In this document: piece after piece, positions 42,597 through 54,500 of the stretch | How positions within the stretch are numbered: the stretch's first letter is position 1 | How the letters are laid out: each line of letters opens with the position of its first letter | NCBI RefSeq assembly: GCF_003865135.1 | Contig: NZ_BHZC01000001.1 | Span: 8,246,001 to 8,310,000, forward strand | DNA: 64,000 bases | Direction of reading: 5' to 3' | Source: Streptomyces chrestomyceticus JCM 4735 | GTDB taxonomy: Bacteria; Actinomycetota; Actinomycetes; Streptomycetales; Streptomycetaceae | Notes under the pieces: generated by a model | The model's database searches: none | What the model was told of the DNA's origin: nothing | Seen by the model: only the letters and a program-made list of their open reading frames with translations | Program-made: the position numbers and the translations under genes

Positions 42597-45500
42597 ATGG
42601 CCAACGAAGACAAGCTCCGCGATTACCTCAAGCTCGTGACGGCCAATCTGCGCCAGGTCCGCCGCCGGCTGACCGAGGTGGAGGAACGCAGCCAGGAGCC
42701 GATCGCGATCGTCGGTATGGGCTGCCGTTTCCCCGGCGGGGTGAACGGCCCCGAGGACCTGTGGCGGCTGCTGGCTTCGGGCACCGACGCGATCGGCCCG
42801 TTCCCGGCCGACCGAGGCTGGGACCTGGAAAACCTCTACGACCCCGACCCGGACCACCCGGGCACCTCCTACGCGCGGCACGGCGGATTCGTCTACGACG
42901 CGACCCACTTCGACGCCGACTTCTTCGGGATCAGCCCGCGCGAGGCGGCGGCCATGGACCCGCAGCAGCGGCTGCTGCTGGAGGTTGCCTGGGAGGCGCT
43001 GGAACAGGCCGGCATCGACGCGAACGCGCTGCGCGGCAGCTCCACCGGTGTGTTCGCCGGCTCCTACGGCCAGGGCTACGGCACCGGCCCCACGGTCCGG
43101 ACACAGGGGCTGGAGGGCCACCTGCTGACCGGCGTCTCCACCAGCGTCACCTCGGGCCGCCTGGCCTTCACCTTCGGCCTGGAGGGCCCGGCGGTGACGG
43201 TGGACACCGCGTGCTCGTCCTCGCTGGTGGCGCTGCACATGGCCGCCCAGGCCCTGCGCGCGGGGGAGTGCTCGCTGGCACTGGCCGGCGGATCCACGGT
43301 GATCTCCGCGCCGTCCGTGTTCGTGGGATTCTCCCGGCAGCGGGGCATGTCGGACGACGGACGCTGCAAGTCCTTCAGCCAGGACGCGAACGGTTCGGGC
43401 TGGGCCGAGGGCGTGGGCCTGCTGGTGGTCGAGCGCCTCTCCGACGCACGGCGCAACGGCCACCACGTGCTCGCCGTGCTGCGGGGCAGTGCCGTCAACC
43501 AGGATGGTGCGTCCAACGGGCTGACCGCGCCCAACGGTCCCGCGCAGCAGCGGGTGATCCGTGCCGCGCTGGCCAACGCCCGTCTCACCCCTGGTGACGT
43601 GGACGTGGTGGAGGCACACGGCTCGGCGACCAAGCTGGGCGACCCCATCGAGGCTGAGGCGTTGCTGGCTACCTACGGCCGGGAGCGGCCGGAGGGTCGG
43701 CCGTTGTGGTTGGGGTCGGTGAAGTCCAACATCGGTCATACGCAGGCGGCTGCTGGTGTGGCGGGTGTCATCAAGACGGTGCTGGCTCTTCAGCATGAGC
43801 GGTTGCCGCGCACGTTGCATGTGGATGAGCCGACGCCGCATGTGGACTGGTCGGCGGGTGAGGTCAGGCTGCTGGCGGAGTCGGTGCCGTGGCCCGGTGG
43901 TGAGCGGGTGCGCCGGGCGGGTGTCTCCGGGTTCGGGATGAGCGGCACCAATGTGCACGTGATCCTGGAGGAGGCCCCGGCCGAGGAAGCCCCGGCCGAG
44001 GAGGCCGAGGAGACGGACGCCGACGGGACCCCCGCCCCGGCCCCGGTGACCACCGCCCCCGGGCCTGCGCTGCTCGCCGATGGTGGTCCCACGGCGTGGT
44101 TGGTGTCGGGTCGGTCTGCGGAGGGTCTTGTTGCGCAGGCGGGTCGGTTGGGGGAGTGGGCGGCTGGGCGTTCTGCGTTGCGGCCGGTTGATGTGGCGTG
44201 GTCGTTGGCGGCTGCGCGGGCGGTGTTGGAGCATCGTGGTGTGGTTGTCGCCGATGGCCGGGAAGAGCTGTTGGACGGCGTACGGGGCCTGACGGAAGGT
44301 GAGTTGTCGCCGGGTGTGGTGTCGGGTGTTGCTCGGGCCACGGGTCGTACGGTGTTTGTGTTCGCTGGGCAGGGTGCGCAGTGGGTCGGTATGGGCCGGG
44401 AGCTGTTGGCTTCGTCGCCGTTGTTTGCGGCGCGGCTGGCGGAGTGTGAGGCGGCTCTGGGGCCGTACGTGGACTGGTCGCTCAGCGATGTCCTGGCGGG
44501 TGCGGAGGGCGCTCCGGCGTTGGAGGCGGCTGAGGTTGTTCAGCCTGCGTTGTGGGCGGTGATGGTCTCCCTCGCTGCGGTGTGGGAGGCGGCTGGTGTC
44601 TCCCCGGATGCGGTGGTGGGCCACTCTCAGGGTGAGATTGCTGCGGCCACGGTGGCCGGGATGCTGTCGCTGGAGGACGCTGCTCGGGTGGTGGCGGTGC
44701 GGTCTCGCGCGTTGTCGTCGCTGGATGTGGCGGGGGCGATGGTGTCGGTGGTGATGCCGGCGGGTGCGGTGCGTGAGCTGGTGGTCGGCTTCGACGGCCG
44801 GTTGTCGGTGGCCGCGGTCAACGGTCCGGCGTCGGTGGTGGTGTCGGGGGAGTCGGAGGCGCTGGCTGGGTTCGAGCGGGAGTTGGCGGCGCGTAAGGTG
44901 TTGCGCTGGCGGATTCCGGCGACGGATTTTGTGGCGCATTCCGCGGCGGTGGAGCCGCTTGCCGCCCAGCTTCAGGCGGACCTGTCGGAGATAGTCCCGC
45001 AGGTGGGCCGCGTTCCGATGGTCTCCACGGTCACGGGTGAGTGGCTGGCTGGGCAGGAGGTGGATGCCGGTTACTGGTTCGCCAACCTGCGGCAGACGGT
45101 GCGTTTCGAGGACGCCGTCCGTGGCCTGCTGGAGGCCGGTTACGGGGCGTTCGTCGAAATCTCGCCGCATCCGGTGCTGACGGCCGCGGTGACCGAAACC
45201 GCCGAGGACACGGATGCGGGTGCCGCTCCGGTGCTGAGCATCGGCACCTTGTCGCAGTCCGACGCGGGCGCGGCCGGTCTGCTGCGCGCCTTCGCGCACG
45301 CCCACGTGGCGGGGCTGCCGGTGGACTGGCGCAAGGTCCTGCCGGTCGGCGAGGTGGTGGAACTGCCCACCTACGCCTTCCAGCACCGCCGTTACTGGCT
45401 GGAGACCTCCACCGCCGTCGGCGGTGGGGACGGGGCACCCACCGAGGTGGAGGCGCGGTTCTGGGCCGCCGTCGAAGGTGGCGACCTGTCGGATCTCGCG

Positions 45501-48500
45501 GACACGTTGGCCGTCGAGGACCGTCGGCAGCTTCTTGAGGTGCTGCCGGTGCTGGCGGCCTGGCGGCGCCGGGAGCGGGAGCGTTCGGCCACCGAGGGCT
45601 GGCGCTACCAGGTCACCTGGGCGCCGGTGGCCGACCCGGCTCCGGCTCGCCTGGCCGGCCGCTGGCTGCTGCTCGTACCGGGTCAGGAGGCCGACGGCGA
45701 GGCGGCCCGGCAGTGCCGTGCGGCGCTGTCCGCCCGTGGAGCGGACGTCGTAGTGCTGGAGGTAACCGGGGCCGCCACGCGTGAGGCGGTGGCCGAGCAG
45801 GTCCGCGCGGCGCTGCCGTCGGACGGGTTCGCCGGTGCCCTGTCCTTGCTGGCGCTGGATGAGACACCGATGCCGGGCCACCCGTCGCTGACCGTGGGTC
45901 TGGCCGCCACCCTCACCATGGTGCAGGGCCTGGGTGACGCCGAGGTGGACGCCCCGCTGTGGGTAGCCACCCGTGGTGCCGTCGCCACCGGATCCGACGA
46001 GGCGCCGAACAGCCCGCTCCAGGCTCTGATTTGGGGCTTCGGCCGAGTCGTCGCCCTTGAGCACCCCGAGCGCTGGGGCGGGCTCGTAGACCTGCCCACC
46101 GACTTCGACGTACCGGACGGGCAGGTCGCGGCGCGTCTGGGCGCGGTGCTGGCCGGCTGTGGAGAGGACCAGGTGGCGATCCGCGCGGCCGCCATCCTGG
46201 GCCGACGGCTGACCCACGCCCCGCAGCCCGTGATGCCCGACCAGCCGTGGACGCCGGGCGGCAGCGTCCTGGTCACCGGCGGCACCACGGCGGTCGGCGG
46301 GCACGTGGCCCGCTGGGCGGCCGAACGCGGCGCCCAGCGGCTGGTGCTGACCGGTGCTCCCGAGCACGAGGGGGTCGCGGCGCTCGCCGCCGGACTGGCC
46401 GCCGCGGGCAGCCGGGTGGACGTCGTGGCGTGCGATGTCAGCGACCGCGCCGAGACGGCCGGGGTACTGGCGTGGATGCGGGCCCGGGGGCCGGAGCTGT
46501 CCACGGTGCTGCACCTGGCGGAGATCGTCGACAGTGTGCCGGTGGACGACCTGGACGCGGCGCAACTGGCCGAGGTGCTGGCGGCCAAGGCGGGCTCGGC
46601 GGCGGTACTGGACGAACTGACCGCCGACTGCGACCTGGACGCGTTCGTACTGTTCTCCTCGGTCGCCGCCGTGTGGGGCGGCGGCCGGCAGCCCGGCTTC
46701 AGCGCGGCCAACGCCTATCTGGAGGCGCTGGCCGAGGACCGGCGCGCCCGGGGCCTGACCGCGCTCGCGGTGGCCTGGGGCCCGTGGAACGCGGGTACCA
46801 CCGCCACCGGCGACGACGGCGTCCAGTTGGAGCGGCGCGGGCTGCGGCTGCTGGCCCCCCGGGCGGCCACCGGCGCGCTGGCACAGATCCTGGACGGCGG
46901 CGAGAGCCGACCGGTGGTGGTGGACGTCAACTGGTCGCAGTTTGCACCGCCGTTCACGCTGCGTCGTCCCAGCCCGCTGATCGCCGGCCTGCCCGAGGTC
47001 GCGGCGGCGCTGGCCGCCGGCACCGCCGAGGAGGCGGAGACCGTCCCCGAGGCGCGCGGTTCGCTGCTGCGCCGACTGGCCGGGCAGAGCGCCGCCGAGC
47101 AGCAGCGCACCCTGACCGACCTGGTCAGGGGCGAAGCGGCAGCCGTACTGGAACACTCCTCCGCCCAGGCCGTCGGCAGCGGCCGGGCCTTCAGCGAGCT
47201 GGGTTTCGACTCGCTGACCGCGGTGGAGCTGCGCAACCGGCTGGCCGCCGCCACCGGCCTGGCGCTGCCCGCCACGCTGCTCTTCGACTACCCCAGCCCC
47301 AAGGTGCTGGCCGGCTACCTGGCCGCCGAGCTGCTGGGCAGCCCGGGCGCCGGGGCCGACGCCGTCGTGGCGAGCCCGGTGCCGACCGGTGCGGATGAGG
47401 ACGACCCGGTGGTCGTCGTCGGCATGGGCTGCCGTTTCCCCGGCGGGGTCAAGACCCCCGAGGACCTGTGGCAGGTGCTGGCCGGCGGCACCGATGCGAT
47501 CGGGGCCTTCCCGACCGACCGCGGATGGGACCTGGACGCCCTCTACGACCCGGACCCGGACGCGCCGGGCACCGCCTATGTGCGGCAGGGCGGCTTCGTC
47601 CACGACGCCACCCGCTTCGACGCCGGCTTCTTCGGGATCAGCCCGCGCGAGGCCCTCGCCATGGACCCGCAGCAGCGGCTGCTGCTGGGCACCTCCTGGG
47701 AGGCGCTGGAGCGCAGCGGCATCGTTCCCGGCTCGCTGCGCGGCAGCCGTACCGGCGTGTTCGCGGGCGCCAGCTTCTCCGGCTACGGCCTCGCCCGGCC
47801 GGAGGCGGCCCAGGGCCTGGAGGCGCACCTGCTGACCGGCACCACGACCAGCGTGCTCTCCGGCCGCCTCGCCTACACCCTGGGCCTCCAGGGCCCGGCG
47901 ATGACCGTGGACACCGCCTGCTCCTCGGCGCTGGTGGCGGTCCACCTGGCCGCGCAGGCGCTGCGCTCGGGGGAGTGCACCCTGGCGCTGGCCGGCGGCG
48001 TGTTCGTCGCCTCGACCCCGGAGCTGTTCGTCTGGGTCAGCAAGCAGCGCGGACTGGCCCCGGACGGCCGTTCGAAGTCCTTCGCCGCCGACGCGGACGG
48101 CATGGGCATCGCCGAGGGCGCCGGGATGGTCGTACTGGAACGGCTCTCCGACGCGCGGCGCAACGGCCACCCGGTGCTCGCGGTGGTGCGCGGCTCGGCG
48201 GTCAACCAGGACGGTGCGTCCAACGGGCTGACCGCGCCCAACGGGCCCGCGCAGCAGCGCGTCATCCACGAGGCGCTGGCCGGCTGCTCGCTGACCTGCG
48301 CCGAGGTGGACGTGGTGGAGGCGCACGGCTCGGGCACCCCGCTGGGTGACCCCATCGAGGCCCAGGCACTGCTGGCCACCTACGGCCAGGACCGCGGCGA
48401 ACGCGACCCGCTGTGGCTGGGATCGGTGAAGTCCAACATCGGCCACACCCAGGGCGCGGCCGGCATCAGCGGCCTGATCAAGATGGTGCTGGCACTCCAG

Positions 48501-51500
48501 AACGAGCAGTTGCCGAAGACCCTGCACGCCGAGCAGCCCTCGCCGCACGTCGACTGGACCGCGGGCGCGGTACGGCTGCTGAGCCAGGCGCAGCCCTGGC
48601 CGGCGGGCGGCGCACGGACGCGCCGGGCCGGTATCTCCTCCTTCGGTGTCAGCGGTACCAACGCCCACCTCATTCTCGAAGAGGCTCCCGAGCCCCTTGA
48701 GGCCGCTGAGGTTCCTGAGACTCCGCAGACCCCCGAGACTCCGCAGACCCCCGAGGCGGCCCAGGCCCTGCCCGCCGACGCGCCCGGCGACGGCGGTCAG
48801 TCCGCGGCACCCACCGCGCTGCTGGCGGCACCCGGCCCCCTCGCCTGGCTGGTGTCCGGGCGGACGGCCGACGGACTGCGCAGGCAGGCGGCCCAGTTGG
48901 CGGAGCACCTGGCGGCCCACCCCGGGGCGCAGGCGGCGGACATCGCCTGGTCGCTGGCCACCACCCGTACGGTGCACGAGTACCGGGCCGTGGTGAGCGG
49001 CGCGGACCGTACAGAACTCACCGAGGGACTGGACGCGCTGGCCGCCGGGCTGAGCAGCCCCCAGGTGATCGCCGGCACCACCGCGGCCGCCGAGGGCGCC
49101 GAGGAGGCCGGGCCCGTCTTCGTCTTCCCCGGGCAGGGCGCCCAGTGGGCCGGTATGGGCCGCGAACTGCTGGCCACCTCCCCGGTGTTCGCCGAGCGCT
49201 TCTCCCAGTGCGCCGAGGCGCTGGCCCCGCACGTGCACTGGTCGCCGGCCGACGTGCTGGCCGGTGCCGACGGCGCGCCGGGACTGGAGCGCGCCGAGGT
49301 GGCGCAGCCGCTGCTGTGGGCGGTGATGGTGGCGCTGGCCGCGGTGTGGGAGGCCGCAGGTGTCACCCCCGCCGCGGTGGTCGGCCACTCCCAGGGGGAG
49401 ATCGCCGCCGCCACGGTGGCCGGCATCCTCTCCCTCACGGACGCGGCCGCCGTCGTGGCGGTACGCAGCCAGGAGCTGTCCGCCCTGGGCACGAGCGGCG
49501 GGATGCTGTCGGTGGTGATGCCCGTCGCGGCCGTACGCGAACTGATGGAGCCCTGGGGCGACCGGCTGGCCGTCGCCGCCGTCAACGGGCCCGCCACCAC
49601 CGTGGTCTCCGGGCAGCCGGAGGCGCTGGCCGAGTTCGGGGCCGTCCTGGCTGCCCGGCGTGCCATGCGCTGGCCGGTCCCGGCCGGTGACTTCGTGGCG
49701 CACTCGACCGCGGTGGACCAGTTGTCCGGGGCGCTGGCCGAGCGGCTGGCCGGCATCCGGCCGCAGACCGGCAACATCCCGATGTACTCCACCGTCGAGT
49801 GCCGCTGGGCGGACGGCCCGCAGTTGGACGCCGGTTACTGGTTCGCCAACCTCCGCCACACCGTGCGCTTCCAGCAGGCAGTGCAGGAGCTGGCCGCGGC
49901 CGGCCACGCCACCTTCGTCGAAATCTCCCCGCAGCCGGTGCTCACCGCCGCCATCGACGAGACCTTCCAGGAGCTGGCCACGGCCGGCACCCCGGTGGTC
50001 GTCGCGACGCTGGAGCGGGAGCACGGCGGCCCGCAGCGGCTGCTGGCCGCCCTGGCGCAGTTGCACGTGGCCGGCACCGCCGTCGACTGGCGCCGGGTGC
50101 TGCCCGCCGGCCGCTGTATCGACCTGCCCACCTACGCCTTCGCCGACCAGCGTTACTGGCTCGGTGCCGACCACCCGGCCGGCCCCGCCGCCCTCGCCCC
50201 CGCCCAGTCCGGTGCGGCCACCGAGGCCGAGTCCCGCTTCTGGGCGGCCGTGGAGGACGGCGACGCGTCCCGCCTCGCCGCCACGCTGGCCGTGGACACC
50301 GCACAGCCCTTCGGCGAGGTGCTCGCCTCGCTGGCGGCCTGGCGGCGCCGCGAGCGGGACCGTGACGTCACCGCCGGCTGGCGCTACCGGGTCGGCTGGA
50401 GCCCGCTGAACGACCCGGCCCCGGCCCGCCCGTCCGGTACCTGGCTGGTGGCGGTCCCTGCCACAACGGCCCCCGGCACCGCGGACCTCATCCAGGCATG
50501 CACCGACGCACTGACCGCGCGCGGCGCCCGGACCCAGGTGGTCCAGGTGGCCACGGGCGCCGAGCGCGCCACGCTGGCCGATGCCCTGACCGAGGCCCTG
50601 CGCCCCGTCGGCATCGCGCCGCCCGAAGCAGGCCACGCTGCCACCGTTCCGCCGGTGGCCGGGGTGCTGTCGTTGCTGGGACTGGACGAGATGCCGCTGG
50701 CGGACCACCCGGCGGTGCCTGGCGGCCTGGCCGGCACATTGACCCTGGTGCAAGCGCTGTCCGACGCCGACATCAGCGCACCCCTGTGGATGGCGACCAC
50801 CGGCGCGGTGGCCACCGCCCCCGGCGACCGGCTGACCCGCCCCGTACAGGCAGCCACCTGGGGCCTGGGCCGGGTCGTCGCACTGGAACAGCCCGAGCGC
50901 TGGGGCGGCCTGATCGACCTGCCCGCGACCCTGGACGAGCGGGCCGCCGCCCGGCTGTGCGCGGTACTGGCCGGCTGCGGGGAGGACGAGGTGGCCATCC
51001 GGCCCGCCGGCATCCTCGCCCGCAGGCTGGCCCGGGCCCCCCAGCCCACCACCGGACGGCCGTGGACCCCGCGCGGTACGGTCCTGATCACCGGCGGCAC
51101 CGGTGCCGTCGGCGGACACGTGGCGCGCTGGCTGGCCGGCCGCGGCGCCGAGCGGCTGGTGCTGACCGGCCGCTCCGGCGTCGAAGCCCCGGGCGCCGCC
51201 GCCCTCGCCGCGCACGTGGCCGCCGCCGGTACCACCGTGGAAATCCGTGCCTGCGACAGCGCGGACCGTACCCAACTGGCCGCACTCCTGGACCGGATCG
51301 CCGCCGACGGGCCACCGCTGACCGCCGTCATGCACACCGCCGGCGTCCTGGACGACGGCGTGCTGGACCGGCTGGACACCGACCGGCTGGCCAACGCCCT
51401 GGCCGCCAAGGCCACCGGCGCCGCCCACCTGGACGCCCTGACCGCCGACCTCGACCTGGACGCCTTCGTCCTGTTCTCCTCGGCGGCCGCCACCTTCGGC

Positions 51501-54500
51501 GGTGCCGGGCAGGCCAACTACGCGGCGGCCAACGCCTTCCTGGACGCCCTGGCCGACAACCGGCGCTCCCGCGGCCTGCCGGCCCTGTCCATCGCCTGGG
51601 GCCCCTGGGCCGGCGACGGAGTCTCCCAGGCAACCGAGGCGGCCCGGCAGCGGCTGCGCCGTAACCGCTGGGAAGTCCTGATGGACCCCGAGCTGGCCGT
51701 CCAGGCCCTGGGCACCGCCCTGGCCGGATCGGACACCGTACTGACCGTCATGGACCTCGACCTCGCCGCCTTCGCCGCCGCCCCCGGGCAGCAACAGGCC
51801 CTGGACGCGCCCCTGCTGCGCGACCTCGCAGAGGTCCAGCAGCTCAAGACGGCCCGGCACGCCGACGGCGGCGCCCAGCCGGCCGCAGGCGAACTGACCC
51901 GGCAACTGGCCGGCCTGTCGCGCGCCGAACAGGACCGGCTGCTGGTGGACCGCATCCGCACCGAGGCCGCCGCCGTGCTCGGCCACGCCGGCTACGACGA
52001 GGTCGAACCCGGCCGTGCCTTCAGCGAGCTGGGCTTCGACTCGCTGACCTCGGTCGAACTGCGCAACCGCATCGCCGCCTGGACCGCGCTGCGCCTCCCG
52101 GCGACGCTGATGTTCGACCACCCCACCCCCACGGTCCTGGCCGCACACCTGCGCACCACGCTGCTCGGCTCCCCGGACGCCGGCCCCGCCGCAGCCCCCG
52201 CCCCGGACCCCACGGGCCACGCCGACCGCGACCCGATCGCCGTCGTCGCGATGAGCTGCCGCTTCCCCGGCGACGTGAACACCCCCGAAGACCTCTGGGC
52301 CCTGCTGGCCGCAGGCGGCGAGGGAATCTCCGGCTACCCGCAGGACCGGGGCTGGGACGCCGACGCCCTGTTCGACCCCGACCCCTCGCACGCCGGCACC
52401 TCGTACACCCGCGAAGGCGGATTCCTGCACCAGGCCACCCACTTCGACGCCGGCTTCTTCGGGATCAGCCCGCGCGAGGCGCTGGCCATGGACCCGCAGC
52501 AGCGCCTGATGCTGGAACTGTCCTGGGAGGCACTGGAGTCCGCCGGACTGGACCCCGCCACCCTGCGCGGCTCGCGCACCGGCGTGTTCATCGGCGGCTA
52601 CTCCTCCCACTACAGCCTGGCCAGCATGCAGCTCGGCGGCCAGGACGGCGCGGCCCAGGTGGAGGGCCACCTGGTCACCGGAAACGCGACCAGCATCATC
52701 TCCGGCCGCGTCTCCTACGTCCTGGGCCTGGAGGGCCCGGCGCTGACGGTGGACACCGCCTGCTCCTCGGCCCTGGTGGCGCTGCACACCGCCGCCCAGG
52801 CCCTGCGCTCCGGGGAGTGCCCGCTGGCCCTGGTCGGCGGGGTCGCGGTGATGGCCACTCCCTGGGAGATGGTCGGCTTCGCCCGGCAGCGCGGACTGGC
52901 GGCGGACGGCCGCTCCAAGGCGTTCTCCGCCGACGCCGACGGCATGGGGATGGGCGAGGGCGCCGGCATGGTCGTACTGGAGCGGCTCTCCGACGCCCGC
53001 CGCAACGGCCACCGGGTCCTGGGCGTCATCCGCGGCTCCGCCGTCAACCAGGACGGTGCCTCCAACGGCCTGACCGCCCCCAACGGCCCCTCGCAGCAGC
53101 GCGTGATCCGTGCCGCCCTGGCCAACGCGGGCCTGACCTGCGCCGAGGTGGACGCGGTGGAGGCACACGGCACCGGCACTCCGCTGGGCGACCCGATCGA
53201 GGCCCAGGCGCTGCTGGCCACCTACGGCCAGGAGCGTCCGGAGGGGCGGCCGTTGTGGCTGGGGTCGGTGAAGTCCAACATCGGCCACACCCAGGCCGCC
53301 GCCGGCATGGCGGGCCTGATCAAGATGCTGCTGGCGCTGCGGCACGAAGAGCTGCCGCGCACCCTGCACGCCGAACAGCCCTCGCCTCATGTGGACTGGT
53401 CGGCGGGCGAGGTGCGGTTGCTGACGGAGTCGGTGCCGTGGCCCTCCGACGGTGACCGGGTGCGGCGGGCCGGTACATCCGCGTTCGGGATCAGCGGGAC
53501 CAACGCCCACGTGATTCTGGAGGAGGCTCCTGCGGTCGAGGCGCGGAGCGAAAGCGCCGATGAGGTGCCGGTTGCGGCTCTTGAGGGTGCTGGTGCGTGG
53601 GTGGTGTCGGGTCGTACGGCTGAGGCGTTGTCGGCTCAGGCTGGGCGGCTGGGGGAGTGGGTGTCGGCCCGTCCGGAGCTGCGTCCGGCCGATGTGGGCT
53701 GGTCGTTGGCGGCGACGCGGTCGGCGTTCGAGCACCGGGCGGTGGTGCTCGGTACGGAACGCGGCGCCCTTCTCGATGGCGTGCACAGCCTGGCGGCCGG
53801 TACGTCCTCGCCTGTGGTGGTGTCGGGCGTGGCCCGGTCGGATGCCCGGGTGGGTCTGGTCTTCGCTGGTCAGGGTGCGCAGTGGGCTGGTATGGGCCGT
53901 GGCCTGTACGCGGGCAGCACGGTGTTCGCCGAGGTGTTCGACCGGGTGTGCGGGCTGCTGGAGCTGGAACTGGGGACCGAGGTACGTCTGCGGGACGTGA
54001 TCCTGGACGGCGACTGCGACGGGGACGCTGCTGAGCTGGCCGATCAGACGCTGTATGCGCAGGCTGGTCTGTTCGCCTTCGAGGTGGCCTTGGCCGCGGT
54101 GCTGAAGGCGGCTGGTGTGGTGCTGGATGCGGTGGTGGGTCATTCGGTGGGTGAGGTGGCGGCTGCCCATGTGGCGGGCGTGTTGTCGTTGCCGGATGCC
54201 TGTGCGCTGGTGGCGGCCCGGGCCCGTTTGATGCAGGAGCTGCCGTCGGGTGGGGCGATGGCGGCGATCAACGCTGCCGAGGCAGATGTCATCGCCTCGT
54301 TCGAGGAGGTGTCGGGTGAGGTGGCTGTCGCGGCGGTCAACGGCCCGGAATCCGTGGTGATCTCCGGTGCGGCCGAAGCCGTGGACGCGGTGGTGGAGCT
54401 GTGGCGGGACCGGGGTCGCCGAGTGCGGCCCCTGCGGGTCTCGCACGCGTTCCACTCCCCGGCCATGGACCCGGTTCTGGACGAGCTCCGCACCGTCGCC

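Noticed and set aside
48700..48770. Repetitive PETPQTPETPQTPE linker in module 2 as a possible repeat element
   Set aside because: It is a short low-complexity inter-domain linker of the PKS protein, not a DNA element.
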